DNA from: CAZKWG01 sp964615375
GTDB lineage: Bacteria > Myxococcota_A > UBA796 > CAZKWG01
Assembly (NCBI GenBank): GCA_964615375.1
Contig: CAZTOW010000008.1
Location: 124,001 to 188,000, forward strand
Direction of reading: 5' to 3'
DNA length: 64,000 bases
The notes under the pieces are model-generated. The model saw nothing but the letters and a program-made list of their open reading frames with translations, had not been told where the DNA came from and searched no databases. Shown one piece after another: positions 27,464 through 37,118 of this stretch. A program made the position numbers and the translations under genes. The stretch's first letter is position 1; the number at the start of each line of letters is the position of its first letter.

Positions 27464-29134
27464 ATGCGCCCGGCTCTGCTGCTGCTCCTGCTCCCCGCCT
27501 GCACGCCCCCCGAGACCGACAAGAACGAGACCCAGCGCCAGGAGAGCGGGGAGACCGGCAGCCCCGACGAGACCGGCGAGACCGGCCACACCGCCGAGAC
27601 CGCCCACACCGCCGAGACCGCCCACACCGCCGAGACCGCCCACACCGCCGAGACCGCGGAGCCCGGCCCCGACTGCGAGCTCGGGGTGAGCGGGGCCATC
27701 CACGTGGGCGAGGGCGACACGGTCTCGCTCCAGTTCAACTGCGGGGGCGAGGTGCGCACGGACCTGACCCTGAACCTCGACGACCTGAACCGCGACGCCG
27801 TCTTCGACGCGAGCACCTGGACGCTGACCTGGGTGACCGATCTGAACGACGCGGGCGAGTACAGGCTGGACCCGGAGGCCTCGAACGGCGCGCGGCTGGA
27901 CCTCTCGCTGTGGGTCTCCGACGCCTTCTGGGACGAGGACAACGAGGCGGTGGAGGCCGAGGAGTACGAGCTGGAGGACGGGCTGCCCGTGTTCCACCTG
28001 GACGTCGACGACGACATCAACAGCGAGTACGACACGCCCGCCACCCTGGTCTACCGGGGCCACACCTACAGCATCGAGGCCCAGTACCGCGGGGCCAGCA
28101 GCTACTACTACCCCCAGAAGTCGTTCACGCTGGACTTCTCGGAGGACGACAAGTTCGACGACGACGACTACGGCTGGGGCAAGGCCGAGTCGCTGGTCCT
28201 GCACACCACCTTCGACGACAACTTCTACCTGCGCAACCGCCTCACCTACTGGCTCTGGGGGCAGCTGGACGAGGACAACCTGGAGATCCGCACCTTCTCC
28301 GCCGTGGTCTACCTGGAGGGCGAGTACTGGGGCCTCTACCAGGTCCAGGAGCGCGTGGACGAGGAGTTCTACGAGGACCGCGACCTCTCCCACGACGGGG
28401 ACGCCTTCAAGGGTATCGACCACAACGCCAACTTCTACAGCACCGACGTCTACGGCAGCACGAAGTCATACTGGTACGCCGGATACGAGAAATTCATGGG
28501 CGAGCCCGAGGACGGCGACGACGGCGCCTACGACGACCTGTCCGAGCTCGTGGAGTGGGCGGCGACCTCCTCGGACGGCGAGTTCCGCAGCGAGCTCGGC
28601 GATCACTTCGTGGAGAACGAGATCTACGACTGGTTCATCCTGGTGACCTTCGTGGGCGGCTGGGACTCGGGCGGCAAGAACCAGATCCTCTACCACGACC
28701 CCGACAGCGAGGACCCCTGGCGCTTCCTGCCCTGGGACTTCAACGCCTCCTGGGGCCAGCAGTGGGAGACCAGCCGGGTGAGCGTGGACACCTACGACGA
28801 CTTCACCTGGGCGAACAACCTGTTCTATCGCTCGCTCCAGGACGACGCGCTCTCGTATGCGCTGTGGAGCCGCTACCGCACCGCCCTCGCCGGCCCGCTG
28901 GACCCCGACGTGATCCTGGCGCAGGCCCGGAGCATCCGCGAGGAGATCGAGCCCGCCGCCACGCGCTCCTGGCGGAAGTGGGCCGACCAGTACCACTCCT
29001 ACAGCGGGTGGAGCAGCTCGCGCTCCGCCTCCGGGGACTGGACGACCCCCGAGACGGAGGCCGACTACGTCTACGCCTGGATCGAGGGGCGCTGGGACGT
29101 GCTGGACGAGGTCGTCGCCAGCGCGGGGCACTGA
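27464..29134 (+). CDS. CotH-family lipoprotein
   Basis: 556 aa. Signal peptide with lipobox LPAC (Cys about 11), Thr/Glu-rich linker with an HTAETA repeat, then a CotH-like domain: YRGHTYSIEAQYRGASSYYY, DNFYLRNRLTYWLW, VYLEGEYWGLYQVQERVDEEF, WRFLPWDFNASWG. CotH proteins are atypical protein kinases; the conserved Lys and Asp positions cannot be assigned here with certainty. GGAGG ribosome site. Divergent to miaB. Surface exposed; role unknown. Confidence 0.85.
   Translation: MRPALLLLLLPACTPPETDKNETQRQESGETGSPDETGETGHTAETAHTAETAHTAETAHTAETAEPGPDCELGVSGAIHVGEGDTVSLQFNCGGEVRTDLTLNLDDLNRDAVFDASTWTLTWVTDLNDAGEYRLDPEASNGARLDLSLWVSDAFWDEDNEAVEAEEYELEDGLPVFHLDVDDDINSEYDTPATLVYRGHTYSIEAQYRGASSYYYPQKSFTLDFSEDDKFDDDDYGWGKAESLVLHTTFDDNFYLRNRLTYWLWGQLDEDNLEIRTFSAVVYLEGEYWGLYQVQERVDEEFYEDRDLSHDGDAFKGIDHNANFYSTDVYGSTKSYWYAGYEKFMGEPEDGDDGAYDDLSELVEWAATSSDGEFRSELGDHFVENEIYDWFILVTFVGGWDSGGKNQILYHDPDSEDPWRFLPWDFNASWGQQWETSRVSVDTYDDFTWANNLFYRSLQDDALSYALWSRYRTALAGPLDPDVILAQARSIREEIEPAATRSWRKWADQYHSYSGWSSSRSASGDWTTPETEADYVYAWIEGRWDVLDEVVASAGH
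27587..27658 (+). repeat. four 18-bp tandem units in CotH linker
   Basis: Unit CACACCGCCGAGACCGCC repeated four times (the last with one change), encoding HTAETA each. Such in-frame repeats change length by slippage, so the linker may vary between strains. Confidence 0.85.
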
Positions 29135-29141
29135 ACCTCGG

Positions 29142-31073
29142 CTACAGGTCCAGGCGGACGCCGAGCTCGACCACCTGGTTCGGCGGGAGCTTGAAGTAGG
29201 CCGTCGCCGGCAGCGCGTTGCGGGACAGGAAGGCGAAGAGCAGCTCCTGCCAGCGCTTCATGCGGCCGGCGTTGCTGGCGATGAGCGTCTCGTGCCCGAT
29301 GAAGTAGGTGAGCTCGTCCGCACGCACCGGCAGCTTGAAGCGCTCGATCGCCAGGGCGATGGCCGAGGGCACGTCCGGCTCCTCCATGAAGCCGTAGTGG
29401 ACGATGAGGCGCCACAGCCCGTCGCCCATCTCCGTGGCCTCCACCCGGCGCGCGACGTCCACGCGAGGCGTGCTGTCGATCAGGACGGTCAGCAGCACCA
29501 CCGTCTCGTGCAGCACGTGGATGCGCTGGACGTGGTGGGTGAGGATGAGCGGGATGTAGCGATCCGTGGACGCCATGACCACGCAGCCGCCGCGCACGCG
29601 GATGGCCTTGTTGTCGATCAGCTCCTGGTGGAAGCGCGGCAGGGGCCAGGCGTGCCGGGAGAAGTGCTCGGCCAGCAGGAGGCGCCCCTTCTTCCAGGTG
29701 AACATCACCGTGAACGCCAGCGCGCCGCCGACGATGGGGATGTAGCCGCCGCTGGAGAGCTTCACGAGGTTGGCCGCGAAATAGGGCACGTCGAAGGACA
29801 GGAAGAGGATGAGCAGCGGCAGCGCCTTGCTCATCGGCCAGCCCCAGCGCTTCACCATGACGTTGAAAAAGGCGATGGAGGTGATGCAGAGGGTCCCGGT
29901 CACGGCGATGCCGTAGGCCGCCGCCAGCGCGCCCGAGCTCTTGAAGCCCAGCACCAGCCCGATGCTGGCGAAGGCGAGCCCCCAGTTGATCTCCGGGCTG
30001 TAGATCTGCCCCTCCGCCGCCGCCGAGGTGTGGCGCACCGTGACGCGCGGGAAGTAGCCGAGCTGCACCGCCTGGCTGGTGAGCGAGAAGATGCCCGAGA
30101 TCAGGGCCTGCGAGGCGATGATCGTGGCCGCGGTGGACAGCCCCACCAGCGCATACGTCATCCAGCCCTTGGGCACCTGCGAGAAGAAGACGGTGGAGGC
30201 CAGCTCCGGGTGCTCCAGCAGCAGCGCGCCCTGACCGAAGTAGTTGAGCAGCAGCGCCGGGAAGACGAAGCTGAACCAGGCCGCGCGGATGGGGAAGCGG
30301 CCGAAGTGGCCCATGTCCGCGTAGAGCGCCTCCACCCCGGTGAAGGCCAGCACCACCGAGCCCAGCGCGACGAAGCCGTGCGTGGTGTTGGCCTGGAAGA
30401 AGGAGATCGCGTGCAGCGGCGAGATCGCCTCCAGCACCGCCGGGTAGTGGAGCAGGTTCACCACGCCCAGCACGGCCAGCGTGCCGAACCAGATCACCAT
30501 CACCGGCCCGAAGAGGGCCCCCACCTTCGCCGTCCCGCCCTTCTGGATCGAGAACAGCGCCAGCAGCACGCCGCAGGTGATCGGCACCACCCAGGAGTGG
30601 AGCGAGGGCGCCGCCACCGCGAGGCCCTCCACCGCCGAGAGCACGGAGATCGCCGGGGTGATCGCGCTCTCGCCGTAGAGCAGGCCAGCCCCGAAGAGGA
30701 TGAGCGCGATAAGCCCGCCCATGGGGGCGGCGCCGGGCTGCTTGCCGCCGCGCAGCACGAGGCCCAGGAGGGCGAGGATCCCGCCCTCTCCCCGGTTGTC
30801 GGCCCGCATCACGAAGGCGAGGTACTTGACCGACACCACCATCGTGAGCGACCAGAAGATGAGCGAGAGCACGCCCAGGACGTTGTTGGCGTTCGGCTCG
30901 AGCCCGTGCGGGCCGCTCACGCACTCGCGGAGCGCGTAGAGCGGGCTGGTGCCGATGTCGCCATAGACCACGCCCAGCGCCCCGAGGGCCAGCGCGGCGA
31001 GACGCTTCCGGCGCTCCTCCGGGCTCAAGGACGCGAGCGGATCTTCGTGTGGGTGGGCCGTATCGGAGCTCAT
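29142..31073 (-). CDS. kup: Kup-type potassium transporter
   Basis: 643 aa. About 12 membrane segments in the first 430 residues, starting with the Kup signature ALGVVYGDIGTSPLYALRE, then a C-terminal cytoplasmic domain. Length is that of bacterial Kup (620-640). ATG at 31073. It follows the lipid operon by 11 bases and may be read with it. Confidence 0.93.
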   Translation of the reverse strand: MSSDTAHPHEDPLASLSPEERRKRLAALALGALGVVYGDIGTSPLYALRECVSGPHGLEPNANNVLGVLSLIFWSLTMVVSVKYLAFVMRADNRGEGGILALLGLVLRGGKQPGAAPMGGLIALILFGAGLLYGESAITPAISVLSAVEGLAVAAPSLHSWVVPITCGVLLALFSIQKGGTAKVGALFGPVMVIWFGTLAVLGVVNLLHYPAVLEAISPLHAISFFQANTTHGFVALGSVVLAFTGVEALYADMGHFGRFPIRAAWFSFVFPALLLNYFGQGALLLEHPELASTVFFSQVPKGWMTYALVGLSTAATIIASQALISGIFSLTSQAVQLGYFPRVTVRHTSAAAEGQIYSPEINWGLAFASIGLVLGFKSSGALAAAYGIAVTGTLCITSIAFFNVMVKRWGWPMSKALPLLILFLSFDVPYFAANLVKLSSGGYIPIVGGALAFTVMFTWKKGRLLLAEHFSRHAWPLPRFHQELIDNKAIRVRGGCVVMASTDRYIPLILTHHVQRIHVLHETVVLLTVLIDSTPRVDVARRVEATEMGDGLWRLIVHYGFMEEPDVPSAIALAIERFKLPVRADELTYFIGHETLIASNAGRMKRWQELLFAFLSRNALPATAYFKLPPNQVVELGVRLDL

Positions 31074-31084
31074 AGGGCGGGCCC

Positions 31085-32098
31085 TTAACCGACGAGCGCC
31101 GGTCTGGCCCGCCCAGGCAGGCTCCTGGGGCTCACCTCCAGCCACCCGCGGGCCAGGCGGGGCCGGAAGCCGAGCCGCTCGGCGGCCTCTCCGAACTCAC
31201 GCACCACGGCGGGATCCACCTTGCGGCCGAGGGCGAAGGAGGCGCCGCGCCCGGTGGCGGCGAGCACCAGGGGCTCCACCAGGCAGGCGAAGACCTGGAA
31301 GGGGCCGTAGCCCGCCAGGATCTGGTAGATGAGCCCCCAGCCGTCCCGCCACCAGCCATCGGGGACGGAGACCGCCTCGCCCGCCAGCACGCGCGCGCCG
31401 CGCGGGGGACGCCCGATGATGGTGTTGGGGAGCGCCACGTCGATGACCACGGCCCCCGGGCTCACGGCCTCGGCGGGCAGGGTGGCGCCCGTGGGGCCCG
31501 CGCCGATGATGACGGCGCAGCCCTGCGCGGCCTCGGCGGGGCTCGCGCAGGCCACCGCGCCGGGGACCCCGCGCGCGGCCCGCGGGTGGTCGAGGCGCAG
31601 GGTCACGCCCTCCTCCGCCAGCAGGGCCGCGACCGCCCCGCCCACCGCCCCGCTGGCGCCGATGATGGCCACCGGCCCCTCCCGCTCGCGCAGCACGGCC
31701 CGCGCGTTCCGCCACAGCGCCCAGCTTGTCGCCGCGGCGCCCGTGGTGACCGGGACGGGGACGCGCTCAGCGAGGGCCTCCCCGCGGCTGGCGACCACGG
31801 CGCACAGGCTCCCCAGCCCGATCGCGCTCACGTCCCCAGCCAGGGCCGCGGCCCGCATCATGCGGGTCAGCGCCCGCTCCTGATCGCCGAGCATCTGGGC
31901 GGGGGTCAGCGGCAGGCCGATGATCACGCCCTCGGCCACGCCGCCCAGGCCGAGGCGGCACTCCAGCGCCACGTCCCCCGGGTCCGTCCCGTCCCGATGG
32001 CCGAGCGCGAGCCCTGCCCGCAGCGCCCGCACGCCGTGAACCCGCTGATGGAAGACCGTCAGCGCGTGGACCAGGAAGGCGAAGCGCGGGGGCCCCAG
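31085..32098 (-). CDS. acyl-ACP-reductase-like dehydrogenase (COG5322 type), CTG start
   Basis: 337 aa if it starts at CTG 32098. The frame before the first GTG (32032) reads RFAFLVHALTVFHQ, the conserved N-terminus of this family, and the only usable codon after the last stop is a CTG with AGGGAG just ahead; no ATG exists. A Rossmann loop follows (AIIGASGAVGGAVA). Relatives reduce acyl-ACP to aldehyde or act as putative amino-acid dehydrogenases. The ACP next door (ends 2 bases before) makes acyl-ACP reduction more likely. A GTG start at 32032 would lose the conserved strand; a sequencing frameshift is another option. Confidence 0.65.
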   Translation of the reverse strand: MGPPRFAFLVHALTVFHQRVHGVRALRAGLALGHRDGTDPGDVALECRLGLGGVAEGVIIGLPLTPAQMLGDQERALTRMMRAAALAGDVSAIGLGSLCAVVASRGEALAERVPVPVTTGAAATSWALWRNARAVLREREGPVAIIGASGAVGGAVAALLAEEGVTLRLDHPRAARGVPGAVACASPAEAAQGCAVIIGAGPTGATLPAEAVSPGAVVIDVALPNTIIGRPPRGARVLAGEAVSVPDGWWRDGWGLIYQILAGYGPFQVFACLVEPLVLAATGRGASFALGRKVDPAVVREFGEAAERLGFRPRLARGWLEVSPRSLPGRARPALVG

Positions 32099-32099
32099 C

Positions 32100-32519
32100 T
32101 CAGGCTCCCTGGGCCTTCTCGGCCATCAGGTGGACGACCAGGTTGTAGAAGGTCGCCACGCGGAAGAGCTTCGCCACCTCGCTGGTGCGCAGCCCCTCCT
32201 TGAACTCCTCGCGCGGGATCTCGGGCATGGCGTCGGCCAGCTTCTGGAGGGCCAGCGGGGTCAGCACGCCGGCGACCTCGTAGGGCTCGTCGCCCATGCT
32301 GGTCTGCGCGGTCTTCTCGATGCCGCCGCGGGGGATCTTGATGTCGAAGGCCCGCTCGAGCCGGAAGGCGATGTCGAGGAAGTCGAGGCTCTCCGCGCCC
32401 AGATCCCCGATCACCTTGGAGTCGTAGGCGATCTCGTCCTCGTCGAGCCCCAGCGCCTCGGCGAAGGCCGTGCGGACCTTGGCCCAGATCTTCTCGTCCA
32501 CGGTGTTCGGCAGGTCCAT
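32100..32519 (-). CDS. acyl carrier protein, with C-terminal extension
   Basis: 139 aa. Acyl-carrier fold with the phosphopantetheine site GAESLDFLD (Ser as in DSL). Typical ACPs are about 80 aa; this one has about 50 extra residues. No phosphopantetheinyl transferase gene is in the window. ATG at 32519; ribosome site GAGAGGGGA. Downstream of the KS-like gene by 67 bases. Confidence 0.9.
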   Translation of the reverse strand: MDLPNTVDEKIWAKVRTAFAEALGLDEDEIAYDSKVIGDLGAESLDFLDIAFRLERAFDIKIPRGGIEKTAQTSMGDEPYEVAGVLTPLALQKLADAMPEIPREEFKEGLRTSEVAKLFRVATFYNLVVHLMAEKAQGA

Positions 32520-32586
32520 CGGCGTCCCCTCTCTCCTGTTGGTAGCGTCGCGCGTTCGGCCCGAAGATGTACCCTGCAGCGCGCGC

Positions 32587-33372
32587 TCACGCACCTGCCA
32601 GGCCATGTTCGCGCAGAACCCGGCGGGCCAGCACCACAGGCCAGGTCGCCGCGCCCAGGTAGCCCAGCAGCGCCTCCTCCGTGTCCAGGCGCTCGCGGTC
32701 CAGGGTCAGGGGCCGCTCTCCCGGACGCGCCGGGCGAAACACGAAGAAGGCCGCGCCCTCCCCGCAGCGCCGCCCGCCGAAGAGGGCCTCGGCCTCAGCC
32801 AGCGCGTCCGCGCCGCCAGCCACCGCCACGTCCGCCCTGCCCTCGGCGACCGCGCGGGCCCCCTCCACCACCGCCGTCCAGCCCCCCTCCTCGTCGTCGC
32901 AGTAGTTGCTGTTGGTGCCCTGGAAGTCGTGAATCGCCGAGGCGAAGCCCAGGATGTTGTTGCTGAGCCCCTTGACCAGCCACAGCGGGTGGATGAGCGG
33001 GTAGCCCCGGCTGGCGAAGGCGCCGAGCGAGAACTGCCCCTCGGGGCTCGTGGCGGCCTCCAGCGCGGGGCGCAGATCCTCGGCGTCTCCCGCCTGAGGC
33101 GTGGCGCCGATGTACATGGCGCGGCGCTCGGGCGGGACCTCCTCCCAGCCGGGCGCCTCGGAGAGGGCGAGCCGGATGGCGGAGACGCCCAGCTGCACGG
33201 CCCGGCCCATCAGCTTCAGCTTCTTGCGGTCCTCGATGTAGGCGTGCGCGCGGAAGCCCGGGACCTCCCCCGGGCGCCCGCCCATGGCCCCCTGCGCGCC
33301 CACGCCCGCGGGGCACAGCAGCCCGATGCCTGCGATCACCACCGGACGACCCTGAATTTCCAGCTCAGGCAC
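32587..33372 (-). CDS. ketosynthase-like partner without catalytic Cys (2)
   Basis: 261 aa from GTG 33372, overlapping the ketosynthase by 8 bases. Shows the thiolase-fold start PVVIAGIGLLCPAG and the VEGARAVAEGRADVAVAGGADAL helix-strand, but the active-site Cys position is Glu (DDEEGG) and both catalytic His regions are absent since it stops early (KS proteins are about 410). It looks like a shortened chain-length-factor-type partner of the neighbouring ketosynthase. Confidence 0.65.
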   Translation of the reverse strand: MPELEIQGRPVVIAGIGLLCPAGVGAQGAMGGRPGEVPGFRAHAYIEDRKKLKLMGRAVQLGVSAIRLALSEAPGWEEVPPERRAMYIGATPQAGDAEDLRPALEAATSPEGQFSLGAFASRGYPLIHPLWLVKGLSNNILGFASAIHDFQGTNSNYCDDEEGGWTAVVEGARAVAEGRADVAVAGGADALAEAEALFGGRRCGEGAAFFVFRPARPGERPLTLDRERLDTEEALLGYLGAATWPVVLARRVLREHGLAGA

Positions 33373-34645
33373 GAGGCCCCTCCCACAGGGGGTGCGCGAG
33401 CGCGAGGCAGGCGTTCTGCCCCCCGAAACCAAAGGAATTGGAGAGCATGACCCCCACCTCGCGCCGGACGGGCTCGGGGAGGACGTCGATGGGGCAGTCG
33501 GGGTCCGGCTCCGCGAGCCCCACCGTCCCGGGGAGCATCCCAAGCCCGAAGCCCGCGATGCACGCGGCGGCCTCCACCGCGCCGGCGGCGGCGATGGTGT
33601 GTCCGACCGCGCCCTTGATGGAGGAGACCGGCACCGGGCCCAGCGCGCGGCGGATGGCCAGCGCCTCGGCCCGGTCTCCCACCGGGGTCCCGGTCCCGTG
33701 CGCGTTGACGTAGCCCACGTCCTCCGGGCGCAGTCCCGCGTCGGCCAGCGCCCGGCGCATGGCCAGCTCCGCGCCCGCCCCGTCGGGGTGGGGGGCGGTG
33801 ACGTTCCAGGCGTCCACGCTGGTGCCCGCGCCCAGCACGCGCGCGTACACGCCCGCGCCCCGGGCCCGCGCCGCCCCCAGGCGCTCCAGCACGAAGATCC
33901 CGGCGCCCTCGCCGATGAGGAAGCCGTCCCGGCGCCGGTCGAAGGGGCGGCACAGCCCGGGGCTCAGCGCCCCCAGCACCACGAAGGAGAGCAGCCCCAC
34001 CGGGTGGATCATGCTGTCGTGCCCGCCCACCACGGCGACGTCGGCCAGCCCGCGCTGCAGCGCCCGCGCGCCCTCGGCGATGGCCTGCGCGGCGGCGGCG
34101 CAGGCGGAGAAGCTGGTGCCCGTGGGGCCGAGCGCGCCCAGCCTCCGCGCGAGGGCGTGGGTGACGCGCTCGGGGAGGTGACGCCGGGGCGCCGCATGCC
34201 GCGGGTCGAGATCGCGCGCCATCGAGGCCCGATCGAAGATCCGGGCCCCCTGCGCGTCTGTGATCAGGTGGGGGAAGAGGTCGTCCTGGAGCTCGCGCGG
34301 AGTGACGCTGGAGAGCCCGGTCCCCAGGTAGACGGCGGTGCGCGGCCCGGCGAGCGCGCCCGGCGCTTGGAGCCCGGCGCTGGCCAGCGCGTCCTCGAGG
34401 GCCGCGAGCGCCAGCAGCGCCTTGCGATCGTCGGGGAAGTCGGAGAGCTCCGGGAGGGGCAGCTCCACGACGGCCGCCTCGGACACGGGCAGCGCCCCGT
34501 GGAGCGGCCGGCTGCAGCGGCGCCCCTCGGCCAGGGCCTCCCCGAGCGCGGACAGACCCAGGCCCGCGGACGTGACCACGCCTGCGCCGGTCACGACCAC
34601 CGCCTCGTCCGTCGCGCGACACTCGGTCGCCGGTCTCGGATTCAC
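33365..34645 (-). CDS. beta-ketoacyl-ACP synthase (2)
   Basis: 426 aa from GTG 34645 (GTGA overlap with the kinase). Full Cys-His-His triad: SFSACAAAAQ, NAHGTGTPVGD, KGAVGHTIAAAG. FabF/KSalpha family; elongates acyl chains on ACP. Coupled to its Cys-less partner downstream. Substrate length and type are unknown. Confidence 0.88.
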   Translation of the reverse strand: MNPRPATECRATDEAVVVTGAGVVTSAGLGLSALGEALAEGRRCSRPLHGALPVSEAAVVELPLPELSDFPDDRKALLALAALEDALASAGLQAPGALAGPRTAVYLGTGLSSVTPRELQDDLFPHLITDAQGARIFDRASMARDLDPRHAAPRRHLPERVTHALARRLGALGPTGTSFSACAAAAQAIAEGARALQRGLADVAVVGGHDSMIHPVGLLSFVVLGALSPGLCRPFDRRRDGFLIGEGAGIFVLERLGAARARGAGVYARVLGAGTSVDAWNVTAPHPDGAGAELAMRRALADAGLRPEDVGYVNAHGTGTPVGDRAEALAIRRALGPVPVSSIKGAVGHTIAAAGAVEAAACIAGFGLGMLPGTVGLAEPDPDCPIDVLPEPVRREVGVMLSNSFGFGGQNACLALAHPLWEGPRA

Positions 34646-37047
34646 TCCCGCTCGCACGCTTCCTTCCCGCCGGCAAAGCAGCGGTAGGTCCCCGCCACAG
34701 CTCCGGTCACGGTGGTCCGTAACCTGGAGCGGTCCTCGAGGATGGCCGTGACGAGACACTGGTCGGAGCTCTCCAGGGGGACGGAGACCTCCTTGCCCTT
34801 CTCGTTACCCTTCCCGCCGGTGCACTCCACGCTCATGCGGCCGGTGCCGGCGGCCTCGGAGACGAAGCGCAGAGCGGGCCCGGCGCGGGCGGGGGCCTGC
34901 TCCGCGAGGACATCGGGCGTGGGCGGCGCGGGGAGCTCCGTCGGCGTGGCCACGGCGGGGGCGCGCTCCTTCATCAGGCGGGTGCGCAGCCCGCCCAGGT
35001 CCAGCGCGAAGACCAGGCCGACCACGCCCACGGCGCCCAGGAGCCCGACGACCGCGCCGATGACGGCGAAGATCCTCATACTCGGCGCGTTCTCCTCAGG
35101 GGCAGGATCGGGCAGGCGCGCGGTGGTCGCGTCCAGCATCCCCACCTGACCGAGCGGCGCGGGGCGCTGCGCGGACTCCTCGAACCAGCCCTCCGTGGGG
35201 CTCTTCGTGGGCGGACGGGCCGCGGGCGCGGGCGCGGGCGCGGCGGCCCCAGGAGCGGCGGCCAGCGGCGAGGGCTGGACCACCGAGGGGAAGGCCGGCG
35301 GCCCCACCGAGGGGAAGGCCGGCGGGGCGCCGCGGCTGCGGGTCGGCGCGGGCGGATCCTGGGGCAGGTTCACCGGGCCCGCGGGGATGGGCGGGAAGAC
35401 CGGGAGCGGGGGCGGCTCGTCCGAGGCGCGCGACGGGGGCGGGGGCGCGGCGGAGTTGGACCGCTCCATCACCACCGCGCCGAGACCGGCGGGCTCCGGC
35501 GCGTCCACGCCATCGACCACGACGCCGACGTCCTCCGCCTCCAAGGCGGGCTCCGCCAGCAGCGTGCTCTCCGGGGAGACGCCGCTGGGCAGGGTGACCG
35601 AGCTCTCAGGCCCCAGGTCCGTGCTCTCCGCCGCCTCCGCCATGAGCGTCGGCTCGTCGAGCCCGTCCGAGACGGGCTTCTTCGGCTCCTCCATCGTGGC
35701 GAGGCGCGTGGGCGCCTCCGTCCAGTCGTCCGGCTCCAGGTCCGGCGCGTCCGGGGCGTTGGCGAGGCCGCCGCGGAGGGTGGGCTCGCCGTCGGTGCGG
35801 GTCGGCGGATCCTCGCCCATGGCCTCGGGGATCTTGGAGTTCATCCCGCGACCGGAGGGGGCCCCGGTGTGCGGGATGGGAGAGAAGCCGCGGGCGATGG
35901 AGTCCTCGAGCTCGGCGAGCGCGCCGGCCCGGAGCTGGTCGCCCATGGAGGGCCCCATCGGCGGGACGATGGACTGCACGGGCGCGCCGAGGTTGCGGAT
36001 CCCGGTCTGCACGAGGGCGTCGATGTCCGCCGCGGAGAGCTTGGTGAGCGCGACCGAGTCCTCGGGCAGGATCACGTCGGCCAGCGGGTTCGGCTCGCGC
36101 GGGGCCTCCTGGGCGGCGCGGACCAGGGGCGGGATGACGCGCTCCGCCCACTGCCCCAGGTCTTCATCGCTGACCAGGCGGGAGAGCGAGCGCGCCCGCT
36201 GGAAGAAGTCCGCCGCCGACGGCCGCTTCTCATGGGCGAAGTCCAGGGACTCGCGCAGGAGGCCGTGCAGCACCGTCCAGGCCTCGCCCTCCAGTCCCAG
36301 GAACCGACCCAGCGCGCCCAGGCGATCCTCGAGGAAGGCGACGTGCTTCTCGGGCCTGCCCTTGGCCTTGCCCAGCTTCTCCAGCGCCAGCACCTCATAG
36401 AGGGTGGCGCCCAGAGAGTAGACGTCCGAGGCCGGGGTCTCCGGCTCGAAGAAGAGCCGCTCCGGCGCCATGTAGTCCAGCGAGCCGAACTGCAGCTCCT
36501 GTGTGTGGCTCTCGCGGTTCTCGATCTCCGAGCGCGCGACGCCGAAGTCGAGCACCTTGATCATCCCGGTCTCATCGACCATGATGTTGCTCGGCTTGAT
36601 GTCGCGGTGGATCACGCGCAGCGGCTTGTCCCCGGGGATGGGCGGCCGGTTGTAGGCCGCGTCCAGCGCGCTGGCCACGCAGGCCACCGCCTCGACCGCC
36701 GCCCGCACCGGCATCCTCGCGCTCGACTCCTGGAGCGCGTTGGCCACGGCGCGCAGGTCCACGGCCTCCAGGTACTCCATCACCACCGCCGTCCGGTGGT
36801 CGATGGAGGTCAGGTCGATGACGTCCACGATGTTGCGGTGGCGCAGCAGCCCGAGCAGCCGGGCCTCGTCGCGGATGCGCCGCGTGACGTCGTCGTTGTC
36901 CGACCACTGGGCCTTGAGCAGCTTGATCGCGACGAGACGCGAGAAGCCGTCGGCGTGCATCACCTTGGCGAGGTACACCGAGCCGAAGCCGCCGGACGCG
37001 ATCTCTCGGATGAAATGGAAGCGCCGGGCGGTCTCGCGGCTCGACAC
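34642..37047 (-). CDS. Ser/Thr protein kinase, membrane anchored
   Basis: 801 aa from GTG 37047 (GAGGA 6 bases upstream); a GTG at 37095 is an alternative. Kinase domain about residues 10-280: GGFGSVYLAKV, AIKLL, HRDIKPSN, DFGVARSE, APERLF. A Pro/Ser-rich middle follows, then one membrane segment near 656-680 and an external C-terminal domain with two or three Cys. Sits inside the lipid operon between the ATP-grasp gene and ketosynthase 2, with its stop inside the next start, so it may gate this pathway (inference). Confidence 0.9.
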   Translation of the reverse strand: MSSRETARRFHFIREIASGGFGSVYLAKVMHADGFSRLVAIKLLKAQWSDNDDVTRRIRDEARLLGLLRHRNIVDVIDLTSIDHRTAVVMEYLEAVDLRAVANALQESSARMPVRAAVEAVACVASALDAAYNRPPIPGDKPLRVIHRDIKPSNIMVDETGMIKVLDFGVARSEIENRESHTQELQFGSLDYMAPERLFFEPETPASDVYSLGATLYEVLALEKLGKAKGRPEKHVAFLEDRLGALGRFLGLEGEAWTVLHGLLRESLDFAHEKRPSAADFFQRARSLSRLVSDEDLGQWAERVIPPLVRAAQEAPREPNPLADVILPEDSVALTKLSAADIDALVQTGIRNLGAPVQSIVPPMGPSMGDQLRAGALAELEDSIARGFSPIPHTGAPSGRGMNSKIPEAMGEDPPTRTDGEPTLRGGLANAPDAPDLEPDDWTEAPTRLATMEEPKKPVSDGLDEPTLMAEAAESTDLGPESSVTLPSGVSPESTLLAEPALEAEDVGVVVDGVDAPEPAGLGAVVMERSNSAAPPPPSRASDEPPPLPVFPPIPAGPVNLPQDPPAPTRSRGAPPAFPSVGPPAFPSVVQPSPLAAAPGAAAPAPAPAARPPTKSPTEGWFEESAQRPAPLGQVGMLDATTARLPDPAPEENAPSMRIFAVIGAVVGLLGAVGVVGLVFALDLGGLRTRLMKERAPAVATPTELPAPPTPDVLAEQAPARAGPALRFVSEAAGTGRMSVECTGGKGNEKGKEVSVPLESSDQCLVTAILEDRSRLRTTVTGAVAGTYRCFAGGKEACERE

Positions 37048-37118
37048 GGGGTCCTCAGCTCCTGGGCTCAGAGAGGGTCTCCCTCTCGGGCGCACAGGTT
37101 AGCATGAAAGGATGGCCC

